DNA from: Lytechinus variegatus
Lineage: Eukaryota > Echinodermata > Echinoidea > Temnopleuroida > Toxopneustidae
Direction of reading: 5' to 3'
NCBI RefSeq assembly: GCF_018143015.1
Contig: NC_054757.1
Location: 2,218,001 to 2,282,000, forward strand
Length of the DNA stretch: 64,000 nucleotides
Part shown: positions 61,201 to 64,000 of the stretch, piece by piece
How the letters are laid out: the number at the start of each line of letters is the position of its first letter
Position numbering within the stretch: position 1 is the stretch's first letter
Position numbers and translations under genes: made by a program
The notes under the pieces: generated by a model
What the model saw: the letters and a program-made list of their open reading frames with translations, nothing else
What the model was told of the DNA's origin: nothing
The model's database searches: none

Positions 61201-63486
61201 GACTGGTGGAAGTTTAACCAAGCTTGCATGGTATTCATGTACCATGTTGGCTTTAAGGCAGATACGCTTCTTGATCATTAATGAAAAATGGTTGAGGGAC
61301 AAGAAATCTCAAATTCTTTTAAGGTGCAAATGAAATCCAGTAAATATTGGTTTCAATGCAAAATGTAATTTAGGTGAACATAAGAATGAAAAAATAATTA
61401 TGCATTAGACATGTGGGAATTTTTTTTATTTTTAATTTCCTTCTGGGATTTTTATCATTGTATCCCTATGAGAAGGAAAAATATTAGTTTGGGATTTATT
61501 AATTATTAATGTGTATGATACTTGTTGCTAGAGCTCACTACTGCCTAAAAATAACAATTTTTTTCAATCATTCTACTATGTAAAAGTTCATCATTAATAT
61601 CTTAAAGAAATCCCCCCCCCCAAAAAAAAAAAGGAGAGAGAGAGGACATATGATAAAGAGGTTTTTTGTTGTGATCTTAAATCTTTTTTTATGCAGAACG
61701 GGCAGTAAGCTTGGCATTTCACCCCTCATGCTGGCGGCCATGAACGGTCACACTGCAGCGGTCAAACTCTTATTGGACATGGGTAGTGACATCAATGCCC
61801 AGATTGAGACCAACCGAAACACTGCCCTCACGTTGGCTTGCTTCCAAGGTCGGACTGAGGTCGTCAGCCTGCTCGTTGATCGCAAGGCCAACGTGGAGCA
61901 TAGGGCTAAGGTAATGAGAAAAATGAATACATGTGAACTTAAAGGGTGTTTCCACAAGGTATTAAGCGCATAGGGATGCATTTGGCAGTGATATGCGCTA
62001 TATAAGCGTGTTGGTATTATTATTATTAAGTGTGACGAAGAGTCAGGCATAAATCCCAACGCACACACACTCACTAATACTTAATCTTAGGCAAAAAAAA
62101 ATTGTTGACTTGGCATAACAGGCCAATGAAAATTTGGATGGGTAGGGCAGATTTTTTTTTTTTGGTAGTTGTCGCCTAGACTACATGTAGATCTAGATCT
62201 GTACATCTATTTGCATACTGGTACGTGAAATTAGCAATTTATACACATACATACATGCAGTGGCATAGAACTGGTCCTCAGACCTAGGAATGATCTGATG
62301 AGTGGGCATGTTTATGACACAAGCTAACGAAAGAGCGGAGTCTAAGTAATCATCATATCCTCCTTTTTTTTCCCCATTTCTAGACGGGACTGACCCCTCT
62401 AATGGAGGCAGCCTCTGGTGGCTATGCAGACGTTGGGAGGGTTCTCATCTCAAAGGGAGCTGACGTCAATGCACCACCAGTACCATCCTCCAGGGACACT
62501 GCTCTGACCATTGCTGCGGACAAGGGCCACTATCGCTTTGTGGAACTACTCCTACAGCACAAGGCAGCAGTGGATGTGAAGAATAAGAAAGGGCAATCGT
62601 CACTCTGGCTTGCATGCAATGGTGAGTTCGAAAATGATACTAGATTCAACAAATTTTGCCTCGATCGTATGCTTGTGGAATAAGTTTCTGGATAAGGGTA
62701 GTTTAGGGTATTTTGAAAGATATGGGTAAGTTGAGGATAAATGAATGATAAATTTAGAGTAAGGTGAAGGATAAGTGTATGTTTAGGATAAATGAACCAG
62801 ACAATTCTATAAATGTGTATTTCGAACAAATCACAATTTATCTCTGCTTTTCTAATTATGATAAGGTATAAGGCTTTCATCTAATACATGGCACAAGTAG
62901 TTCATGAAGTATAGAAAAAATGGGGAAAAATCAATAAAAAAATGAAAATCCATATTTTATCGTTAGAAATAGAAATCTTCTGAAAAGTCATTTTGCCCCA
63001 TTGATCATGGGCCTGGCAGCCACTGTAGAATGAGGGTATGACATAGATCATAAGTGTTCATTATTTTATTGAGGCGTGTTGTTATTATTATTACCCCGGC
63101 TTTAGCTTGAGCTGCCTTTCAGCGCTCATGCATTCAAGGAATTAATCCTACCGGGTACCCATTCACCTCACCTGGGTCGAGTGCAGCACAACATGGATAA
63201 ATTTCTTGCTGAAGGAAATTACGCCATGGCTGGGATTTGAACCCACGACCCTCTGTTTCAAAGTCAGAAGACTTATCCACTAGGCCACAACATGCCTCGG
63301 AATAGAATATTTCTAGATAGATGGCGCTATATAAATGCCTATTATTATTATTGATTTATGGTAACTTTTGTATCCTATTTCTCAGGTGGTCACTTTGACG
63401 TAGTGCAGCTGTTGGTGCATGCTGGTGCTGATATCGATAGCCAAGATAATCGGAAAGTCTCTTGTCTCATGGCAGCATTCAGAAAG
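22371..63486 (+). CDS. ANKRD17: Mask / ANKHD1-ANKRD17 homolog, 21 exons seen, 3' end outside window
   Basis: Multi-exon gene for the large ankyrin-repeat scaffold Mask. In animals this family is linked to receptor tyrosine kinase and Hippo/Yorkie signalling and, through its KH domain, to RNA binding; that is family knowledge. Joining the 21 exons listed below gives 4,599 nt, 1,533 codons, with no stop and matching phase at every GT/AG junction. Residues about 203-655 form ankyrin block 1 (14 visible repeats). Residues 656-1210 are a low-complexity linker with a short charged helix at 814-838. Residues about 1220-1533 are block 2 (nine full repeats and the start of a tenth). The KH domain and C terminus would lie to the right of the window. 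Invertebrates usually have one copy, so the choice between ANKHD1 and ANKRD17 is only a naming matter. The first family repeat is not recognisable. Confidence 0.96.
22910..22945. repeat. Perfect 17-bp-arm palindrome in intron 1
   Basis: attgtacgaggttagta, a 2-nt spacer, then its exact reverse complement. It can form a hairpin in either strand. Confidence 0.9.
24025..24172. repeat. Short inverted-repeat (MITE-like) element in intron 1
   Basis: Arms of about 48 bp: catatcgctaatcagaaccg with caatgcattatgggat on the left and the near-perfect complement on the right (atcccataatgcattgtggt...). Spacer about 45 bp. Non-coding. Confidence 0.8.
24786..25322. mobile_element. TTAA MITE, AGGTCAAGTCCACC family, copy d (intron 1)
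   Basis: Ends AGGTCAAGTCCACC and GGGTGGACTTGCCCT, with TTAA at 24782-24785 and 25323-25326. Same internal blocks as the copies upstream of the gene. Confidence 0.88.
25502..25649 (+). CDS. ANKRD17: Mask exon 2 (residues 63-112)
   Basis: Begins VESFILDQEELE, almost the same as the conserved VESFILDQEDL segment of vertebrate homologs, and continues to LRAVDPDTLEAFLDAA. Acceptor tctcag, donor GCAG|GTAAGT, phase 0 to 1. The following intron, 25650-26218, starts with a fragment resembling the 'tttcatgaagctgttc' MITE terminus and otherwise shows nothing recognisable. Confidence 0.95.
26219..26384 (+). CDS. ANKRD17: Mask exon 3 (residues 112-167)
   Basis: Encodes GIDKLGGPFDGK, then DPEILGRLTSSVSSALDQA, matching the family segment DPEVLRRLTSSVSCALDEA that precedes the ankyrin array. 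Acceptor cttcacag, donor GGG|GTATGT-like with the GT at 26385. It exits in phase 2. The next exon found is 17.5 kb away. Confidence 0.93.
26941..27955. mobile_element. Tandem-repeat element with GTCTCGCCTGC ends (intron 3)
   Basis: Begins GTCTCGCCTGCATAGCAG and ends GCAGGCGAGAC, an 11-bp inverted repeat. After a GC-rich 'gacggcggcggcgtc' patch come about six diverged units of about 150 bp, each with 'ggtcacatgaccaaggtcaa' and 'agttcatgaaacttggacat'. Related arrays lie in introns 6 and 16. Possibly a Helentron/DINE-type non-autonomous element; that is inference. Confidence 0.8.
28164..28585. mobile_element. Long-TIR MITE, GGCCCGAATTCAC family (intron 3)
   Basis: Arms of about 190 bp: GGCCCGAATTCACAAAGG and its complement CCTTTGTGAATTCGGGCC, with further matching to near the centre. 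Flanked by ttg at 28161-28163 and 28586-28588. Short 3-bp duplication, superfamily not settled. Confidence 0.82.
29058..29400. repeat. Truncated tandem-repeat element (GTCTYGCCT family)
   Basis: Starts gtcttgcctacatagcagaa and has about two diverged units of the repeat seen at 26941-27955. No right end. Confidence 0.65.
29479..33867. mobile_element. TIR element copy 2 (AGGGACAGTGATTTTC), split by a giant palindrome
   Basis: Left part 29479-29580 and right part 33191-33867 match copy 1 (1266-2049), from AGGGACAGTGATTTTCTGCG to ...AAATCACTGTCCCT. Flanks tgatttat and agatttac share 6 of 8 bases, a decayed 8-bp TSD. The 3.6-kb palindrome lies between the two parts. Confidence 0.82.
29583..33190. 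repeat. 3.6-kb giant palindrome (foldback element), arms about 1.75 kb
   Basis: The left arm starts GGGTCAATCCACATCAAATC and the right arm ends with its complement (gatttgatatggattgaccc). Matching blocks run inwards in mirror order; for example ttacgaccattttggaatgc at about 32490 is the complement of gcattccaaaatggtcgtaa at about 30260. Only about 80-100 bp at the centre (near 31335-31415) is poorly paired. Each arm also has two diverged direct copies of a block with gacaatgaccttgaaaatac. No long frame is present. Confidence 0.9.
34528..34845. repeat. Pyrimidine-rich (TCTG/TC)n minisatellite in intron 3
   Basis: Variable repeats of ctgtctctgtctttgcct type. They keep frames open on both strands but have no coding signature. 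Confidence 0.88.
35362..35674. mobile_element. MITE, GGCCCGTATTCTGAA family, copy 1 (intron 3)
   Basis: Ends GGCCCGTATTCTGAAGTCGG and the complement CAGAATAAGGGCC. The inside is shared with 44767-45077 (ttgtgctccaattggctctc) and with a diverged reverse copy around 46365-46612. Confidence 0.8.
35958..36094. mobile_element. Small MITE, GGGCCCGTAACACAAAGC family, copy 1 (intron 3)
   Basis: About 137 bp with ends ggggcctgtaacacaaagct and ...ttggtgttacggg, and the shared middle 'attgattgcattgactacaa'. Two more copies at 51631-51758 and 60468-60598. Confidence 0.75.
36137..36731. mobile_element. TTAA MITE, AGGTCAAGTCCACC family, copy e (intron 3)
   Basis: Ends AGGTCAAGTCCACC and the complement GGAGTGGACTTGTCCT, with TTAA at 36133-36136 and 36732-36735. 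Closely similar to copies a and b. Confidence 0.88.
38030..38514. mobile_element. MITE with TGTTTATGCTTC ends (intron 3)
   Basis: Left aagggtgtttatgcttcc and right gaagcataaacatggcctt are inverted, with further paired blocks cagaatcagcgttttg and aacgctgattctg. A 117-codon frame inside has no recognisable domain. Confidence 0.75.
38560..38885. repeat. Local tandem duplication, unit about 147-160 bp (intron 3)
   Basis: Two full units and a partial one. acatatcccataatgcacat occurs once in each full unit, and gtctatg occurs at about 38566, 38713 and 38873. Confidence 0.85.
39119..39513. mobile_element. TTAA MITE, AGAGAAATGCCAGT family, copy 1 (intron 3)
   Basis: Ends AGAGAAATGTCAGT and the complement ACTGGAATTTATCT, flanked by TTAA at 39115-39118 and 39514-39517. 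A close copy lies in intron 8 (49178-49571), sharing blocks such as cgctgaaaaa and agacccgacggaagtgacc. Confidence 0.85.
39600..43360. other. Intron 3 right part, no recognisable gene
   Basis: AT-rich intronic sequence with many ACATGTA/TACATGTA words (clearest near 42660-42840) and G-runs at 40575, 40831 and 41771. No exon-like similarity to the Mask family was found here. Confidence 0.45.
43369..43890 (+). repeat. Local duplication with a decayed ankyrin-exon-like end
   Basis: A block of about 160 bp (gtacaactaagattctgtac to gaaggaggagagtgtcttcc) occurs at about 43369-43530 and again at 43684-43860. In the second copy the sequence goes on so that one frame reads SSALACAGGYSKT (about 43848-43886), very like exon 4's LLSLACSGGYFEL, and then hits a stop (TGA). 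Confidence 0.65.
43916..44072 (+). CDS. ANKRD17: Mask exon 4, start of ankyrin block 1 (residues 167-219)
   Basis: The second half reads TNEEGESLLSLACSGGYF, the conserved HTEEGESLLCLACSAGYY region of the family. The first half (LQVAGVAGAVASSADPVAAR) does not resemble the expected first repeat (SLAEACSDGDVNAVRKLL in vertebrates). Acceptor tgttgcag, donor CAT|GTAAGT, phase 2 to 0. The 5' half is therefore less certain than the 3' half. Confidence 0.82.
44262..44512 (+). repeat. SINE family 1 fragment split by a MITE (intron 4)
   Basis: ctgctctcaacctgggttag and gggtacctgg on the left, aaggaattcattccttgaaatgc on the right, match the body of SINE family 1. The MITE 44303-44483 sits between them. 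Confidence 0.65.
44303..44483. mobile_element. MITE, GGGGCCGTTTCATGAAGCTG family (intron 4)
   Basis: Inverted ends gccgtttcatgaagctgttc and gaacagctttatgaagc, then paired aagttaagag and ctcttaactt. acctgg on both sides is a likely 6-bp duplication. Fragments resembling one end lie near 25676 and 49652. Confidence 0.72.
44767..45077. mobile_element. MITE, GGCCCGTATTCTGAA family, copy 2 (intron 4)
   Basis: Ends ggcccatattttgaagtca and ttcagaatataggcc. Collinear with 35362-35674 and somewhat more diverged at the ends. It lies 90 bp before exon 5. Confidence 0.8.
45167..45314 (+). CDS. ANKRD17: Mask exon 5, ankyrin repeats (residues 220-269)
   Basis: Encodes VLLKMNANVEDRGSKGD followed by TPLMEAASAGHVDIVKLLL, two ankyrin units with the TPLxxAAxxGH turn and xVxLLL helix. 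Acceptor cctcag, donor GCAG|GTGAGT, phase 0 to 1. Intron 5 (45315-45640) shows nothing recognisable. Confidence 0.97.
45641..45874 (+). CDS. ANKRD17: Mask exon 6, ankyrin repeats (residues 269-347)
   Basis: Contains two complete repeats and the start of a third: TPLMYACNGGHEEIVKILL, IEDHNENGHTPLMEAASSGH and NEFKESALTLACYK. The NTHSNEFKESALTLACYK stretch is identical to the vertebrate proteins. Acceptor accattag, donor AAAG|GTAAGA, phase 1 to 1. Confidence 0.98.
45944..46142. mobile_element. 199-bp MITE, GGGTAATTCCATAAAAT ends, copy 1 (intron 6)
   Basis: GGGTAATTCCATAAAAT at the left and the complement ATTTTATGGAATTGCCC at the right. aata on both sides may be a 4-bp duplication, though the left side is in an ATA repeat. 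The middle agtcatggtcctttgagaac (reverse) is shared with 50843-51017. Confidence 0.82.
46365..46612 (-). repeat. Diverged reverse copy of the GGCCCGTATTCTGAA MITE (intron 6)
   Basis: Contains complements of the internal blocks (gtggtttaactatgga at the left; ttaaacgaaacttcagatta at the right). Ends eroded. Confidence 0.45.
47625..48075. mobile_element. Truncated tandem-repeat element (GTCTYGCCTGC family) in intron 6
   Basis: Starts gtcttgcctgcatagcagag, then the gacggcgatggcagcggcg patch and about three units like those at 26941-27955. No right inverted end. It stops about 120 bp before exon 7. Confidence 0.72.
48202..48344 (+). CDS. ANKRD17: Mask exon 7, ankyrin repeats (residues 347-394)
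   Basis: Encodes GHLEMVKFLLEAGADHEHKT then TALMEASMDGHVEVARLLLD. It matches the family's sixth and seventh repeats. Acceptor ccttcag, donor CCAG|GTAAGA, phase 1 to 0. Intron 7 (48345-48753) shows no recognisable element. Confidence 0.98.
48754..48943 (+). CDS. ANKRD17: Mask exon 8, ankyrin repeats (residues 395-458)
   Basis: Encodes VNMPADSFESPLTLAACGGH, an invariant family stretch, then TPLMEAAREGHEEMVALLLA. Acceptor ccttcag, donor CAAG|GTAAAT, phase 0 to 1. Confidence 0.98.
49178..49571. mobile_element. TTAA MITE, AGAGAAATGCCAGT family, copy 2 (intron 8)
   Basis: Ends AGAGAAATGCCAGT and ACTGGAATTTATCT, with TTAA at 49174-49177 and 49572-49575. Collinear with 39119-39513 with scattered differences. 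Confidence 0.87.
49950..50141 (+). CDS. ANKRD17: Mask exon 9, ankyrin repeats (residues 458-522)
   Basis: Encodes NINAQTEETQETALTLACCG and the short, family-specific repeat ending GADIELGCSTPLMEAAQEGH. Acceptor ggttcag, donor AAAG|GTAAGG, phase 1 to 1. Intron 9 holds a retrotransposon 3' fragment, a tRNA-like remnant and a MITE. Confidence 0.98.
50235..50460 (+). repeat. 3' fragment of a CR1/L2-like retrotransposon (intron 9)
   Basis: One frame ends AFKGNLKTYLFKSVFR before a stop, which resembles the extreme C terminus of CR1/L2-type ORF2 proteins (FKxxLKTYLF). It is followed by a 3' UTR-like 'gaagcgccttgagcatc'. The upstream part is in another frame, so it is decayed. Confidence 0.6.
50648..50720 (+). 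repeat. tRNA-like pseudogene or SINE head (intron 9)
   Basis: A-box-like tagccgagtggtcaaagg and B-box-like gattcgattcc at tRNA-Leu/Ser-like spacing. Acceptor stem ends do not pair well, so not called a functional tRNA. Confidence 0.5.
50843..51017 (-). mobile_element. MITE, GGGTAATTCCATAAAAT family, copy 2, reverse and end-eroded (intron 9)
   Basis: Starts ggcaatttcttaaaatgatc and carries gaccaagtcatggtcctttg, the complement of the middle of 45944-46142. The far terminal repeat is lost. Confidence 0.75.
51074..51183 (+). CDS. ANKRD17: Mask exon 10, ankyrin repeat (residues 522-558)
   Basis: Encodes TATGDTALTYACENGHTDVA, an almost invariant family repeat. Acceptor tgtttag, donor TTA|GTAAGT, phase 1 to 0. 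Intron 10 (51184-51984) carries one GGGCCCGTAAC MITE. Confidence 0.98.
51631..51758. mobile_element. Small MITE, GGGCCCGTAACACAAAGC family, copy 2 (intron 10)
   Basis: gggcccgtaacgcaaagctt and the complement aacctttgtgttacggg, with the shared middle attgattgcattgactac. Confidence 0.78.
51985..52072 (+). CDS. ANKRD17: Mask exon 11, ankyrin repeat (residues 559-588)
   Basis: Encodes EHESEGGRTPLMKAARAGH then LCTVQYLISKG, as in vertebrate homologs. Acceptor ctgcag, donor AAGG|GTCAGT, a weaker donor than its neighbours. A long GAT/GGT trinucleotide repeat begins about 30 nt into the intron. Phase 0 to 1. Confidence 0.97.
52103..52340. repeat. (GAT)n/(GGT)n trinucleotide repeat in intron 11
   Basis: About 240 bp of GAT and GGT triplets starting 30 nt after the exon 11 donor and ending about 60 nt before exon 12. 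It creates long poly-Met, poly-Asp and poly-Ser frames that are not genes. Confidence 0.95.
52398..52525 (+). CDS. ANKRD17: Mask exon 12, ankyrin repeats (residues 588-630)
   Basis: Encodes ADVNRATTNNDHTVLSLACA then GGHLKVVELLLAHNADPSHK, matching the family repeat 13/14 junction. Acceptor gtgacag, donor AAG|GTTAGA, phase 1 to 0. Confidence 0.98.
52579..52740. repeat. Remnant related to the TTAA 'AGGACAAGTCC' MITEs (intron 12)
   Basis: TTAA then aggacaagtccgacccaac at the left, with acaagtcctttta and ggacttgtcgc at the right. The interior differs from the other family members. Boundaries uncertain. Confidence 0.4.
53340..53780. repeat. Pyrimidine-rich tract in intron 12
   Basis: Long C/T-rich stretch without a fixed unit. 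It ends about 150 bp before exon 13. Open frames here are compositional. Confidence 0.7.
53926..54060 (+). CDS. ANKRD17: Mask exon 13, last repeat of block 1 and linker start (residues 631-675)
   Basis: Encodes DNSTCLIESAKGGHSDVMVL, the last repeat of block 1 (family: DGSTMLIEAAKGGH), then Pro/Thr-rich linker. Acceptor ttttttcag, donor GAG|GTGAGT, phase 0 to 0. Intron 12 (52526-53925) contains a TTAA-MITE remnant and a long pyrimidine-rich tract. Intron 13 (54061-54360) shows nothing. Confidence 0.96.
54361..54454 (+). CDS. ANKRD17: Mask exon 14, linker (residues 676-707)
   Basis: Encodes VSRVPTQALPIVVPPQEPDK, the conserved linker motif VPVQALPMVVPPQEPDK of vertebrate ANKHD1. This short match anchors a region that is otherwise poorly conserved. 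Acceptor tgttttcag, donor AGTG|GTAGGT, phase 0 to 1. Confidence 0.94.
54972..56234 (+). CDS. ANKRD17: Mask exon 15, large low-complexity linker exon (residues 707-1128)
   Basis: Longest exon seen (1,263 nt). It is rich in Ser, Thr, Pro, Ala and Gln and so probably disordered. One part is conserved: AEEQILEKQQIYAELQKVER at 814-833 (family: REEQIQKKQKILEELQKVER), a predicted charged helix. The rest is alignable only by composition. Acceptor aaaccag, donor AGAG|GTGAGC, phase 1 to 1. Intron 15 (56235-56899) shows nothing recognisable. Confidence 0.95.
56900..57274 (+). CDS. ANKRD17: Mask exon 16, end of linker and start of ankyrin block 2 (residues 1128-1253)
   Basis: Starts with a low-complexity His/Pro/Thr/Gly stretch, then VEIDAQTESNHDTALTIACA, the invariant start of block 2. 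It ends in IEHRDKKG. Acceptor attcacag, donor AAAG|GTAGGT, phase 1 to 1. Intron 16 contains a CAGGG-ended element and a tandem-repeat element. Confidence 0.97.
57297..57643. mobile_element. TIR element, CAGGGTTTCCAGC ends (intron 16)
   Basis: CAGGGTTTCCAGC and the complement GCTGGAAACCCTG, 347 bp apart. The flanking direct repeat tagttt lies at 57291-57296 and 57644-57649. The inside repeats 'tcagggaa' several times. Non-coding; starts 22 bp after exon 16. Confidence 0.82.
57926..59003. mobile_element. Tandem-repeat element with GTCTCACCTGC ends (intron 16)
   Basis: GTCTCACCTGC at 57926-57936 and the complement GCAGGTGAGAC at 58993-59003. GC-rich 'ccgacggcggcggcgg' patch, then about seven units of about 150 bp with gaactttggccgaattgggg. 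Same family and layout as 26941-27955. Confidence 0.82.
59518..59663 (+). CDS. ANKRD17: Mask exon 17, ankyrin repeats (residues 1253-1301)
   Basis: Encodes FTPLILAATAGHYKTVQILL then ERTKDTPLSLACSGGRYE. Acceptor ctgtgcag, donor GAG|GTCAGT, phase 1 to 0. A 143-bp CAGGGATGCC element begins only 24 nt after the exon. Confidence 0.98.
59688..59830. mobile_element. 143-bp MITE, CAGGGATGCCAGTT ends (intron 17)
   Basis: CAGGGATGCCAGTT and the complement AACTGGCATCCCTG. The direct repeat aatccc lies at 59682-59687 and 59831-59836. The inside has several 'ttcaggcc' words. Begins 24 bp after exon 17. Confidence 0.82.
60468..60598. mobile_element. Small MITE, GGGCCCGTAACACAAAGC family, copy 3 (intron 17)
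   Basis: gggtcccataatgcaaagat and the complement end gctgtgtgttacgggcccc. Middle 'tagtcaatgcaatcagttgt' is the complement of the middle of the other copies, so it is in reverse orientation. Confidence 0.7.
60918..61060 (+). CDS. ANKRD17: Mask exon 18, ankyrin repeats (residues 1302-1349)
   Basis: Encodes VVELLLSHSANKEHRNVSDY then TPLSLAASGGYVNIIKLLL. The NKEHRNVSDYTPLSLAASGG stretch is identical in vertebrates. Acceptor caacag, donor CCAG|GTATGT, exit phase 2. Intron 18 (61061-61696) shows nothing recognisable. Confidence 0.98.
61697..61910 (+). CDS. ANKRD17: Mask exon 19, ankyrin repeats (residues 1349-1420)
   Basis: Encodes RTGSKLGISPLMLAAMNGH, VKLLLDMGSDINAQIETNRN and TALTLACFQGRTEVVSLL, nearly identical to vertebrate proteins. 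Acceptor tatgcag, donor AAG|GTAATG, phase 2 to 0. Intron 19 has a SINE tail at about 61966-62032. Confidence 0.98.
61966..62032 (+). repeat. SINE tail fragment (intron 19)
   Basis: 'gatatgcgctatataagcgt' followed by an ATT repeat, the usual tail of SINE family 2. Confidence 0.5.
62384..62621 (+). CDS. ANKRD17: Mask exon 20, ankyrin repeats (residues 1421-1500)
   Basis: Encodes TGLTPLMEAASGGYADVGRV, then ADVNAPPVPSSRDTALTIAA and DVKNKKGQSSLWLACNG. Acceptor tttctag, donor AATG|GTGAGT, phase 0 to 1. Confidence 0.98.
63081..63300 (-). repeat. tRNA-derived SINE family 1, minus strand (intron 20)
   Basis: On the minus strand: tRNA-like head (ggcctagtggataagt; gggttcaaatccc), body with cttcagcaagaaatttatcc, gtgctgcactcgacccaggt and ttccttgaatgc, and an AATAATAATAAC tail. 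The most complete copy of this family. A SINE tail in plus orientation (ggcgctatataaatgcc plus ATT repeat) follows at 63323-63352. Confidence 0.82.
63386..63486 (+). CDS. ANKRD17: Mask exon 21, last exon in window (residues 1500-1533)
   Basis: Encodes GGHFDVVQLLVHAGADIDSQ then DNRKVSCLMAAFRK (family: DNRKITPLMSAFRKGH). Acceptor tttctcag, donor AAAG|GTAAAA, phase 1 to 0. The remaining 63487-64000 is intron with nothing recognisable. The rest of block 2 and the KH domain must lie to the right. Confidence 0.96.
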
Positions 63487-64000
63487 GTAAAAAAAACTCT
63501 GTTCAAGTATTTTGAACAATAGTTGGTCCTACAAATGTATTTGAAATATTCAGGAACAACAGTAGGAGGTTGAAGTTGGAAATTAATTAGCATCATTCAA
63601 CAATACAGGTTGCTAATATAGGAATTACCATTTACATGCAGAATTAGTGATTACTTAGGTCATAGACTGATCTGATGGGTGTGAATAATCAAGATTGTGT
63701 TTCAGAATATCCTTTTAAACAAAATTCAGATGTAATTTTTCCGTGTTTATTGTTAATGAACAGACTGGTGTTTTCACTTTTGGTGGGGGGTTCTTTTGTA
63801 TTTCTATGTTGCAAGTTTGAATGGAAAAACAACATCGTTTGATTGAACATATGTGTAAAGATTTTCAAGATTTTTCCAGATTAAAGATTTTGAAGTATAA
63901 ATGAAATGACATTTAAGTATGGATTTATGCAATCTAGATGTAGGGTGTCGCTGGCTTTCCATATTTGTTATTGATATGATTAATTGCAATTGCATGTAAA

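Overview
This looks like an AT-rich, repeat-dense nuclear genome segment from a marine invertebrate deuterostome, most likely an echinoderm such as a sea urchin. That placement is inference: it rests on the close match of the main gene to deuterostome Mask proteins, on multi-kilobase introns, and on many short terminal-inverted-repeat elements and tRNA-derived SINEs. No species can be named from the sequence alone.

There is one convincing protein-coding gene. It is on the plus strand, starts at 22371 and runs off the right edge. It encodes the Mask protein (ANKHD1/ANKRD17 in vertebrates), a large scaffold with two ankyrin-repeat blocks and, beyond this window, a KH domain. Twenty-one coding exons were placed by GT/AG splice sites and by protein similarity. 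Together they make an uninterrupted frame of 4,599 nt (1,533 codons) with compatible phases at every junction. Exons 1-3 encode the conserved N-terminal region, exons 4-13 ankyrin block 1, exons 13-16 a Ser/Thr/Pro-rich linker, and exons 16-21 most of block 2. The first ankyrin repeat of the family and a conserved linker helix are not visible. A decayed ankyrin-like segment lies just before exon 4.

Positions 1-22370 hold no recognisable host protein gene. They contain a 5'-truncated, frameshifted non-LTR retrotransposon (minus strand, about 6.05-7.91 kb), tRNA-derived SINEs, hAT-like non-autonomous elements with 8-bp target duplications, TTAA-flanked MITEs, minisatellites and foldback sequences. 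Many are nested, which gives a relative order of insertion. A complete tRNA-Thr(UGU) gene lies at 21910-21982, about 390 bp before the Mask start codon.

The introns carry the same repeat families. Intron 3 (17.5 kb) holds a 3.6-kb palindrome with arms of about 1.75 kb inserted inside an older TIR element. Introns 3, 6 and 16 hold related tandem-repeat elements of about 150-bp units, two of them with intact GTCTCRCCTGC ends. The most unusual structural signals are the giant nested palindrome, the approximately 115-bp repeats centred on an imperfect GC-rich palindrome inside hAT-like elements, and the altered start of the ankyrin array.
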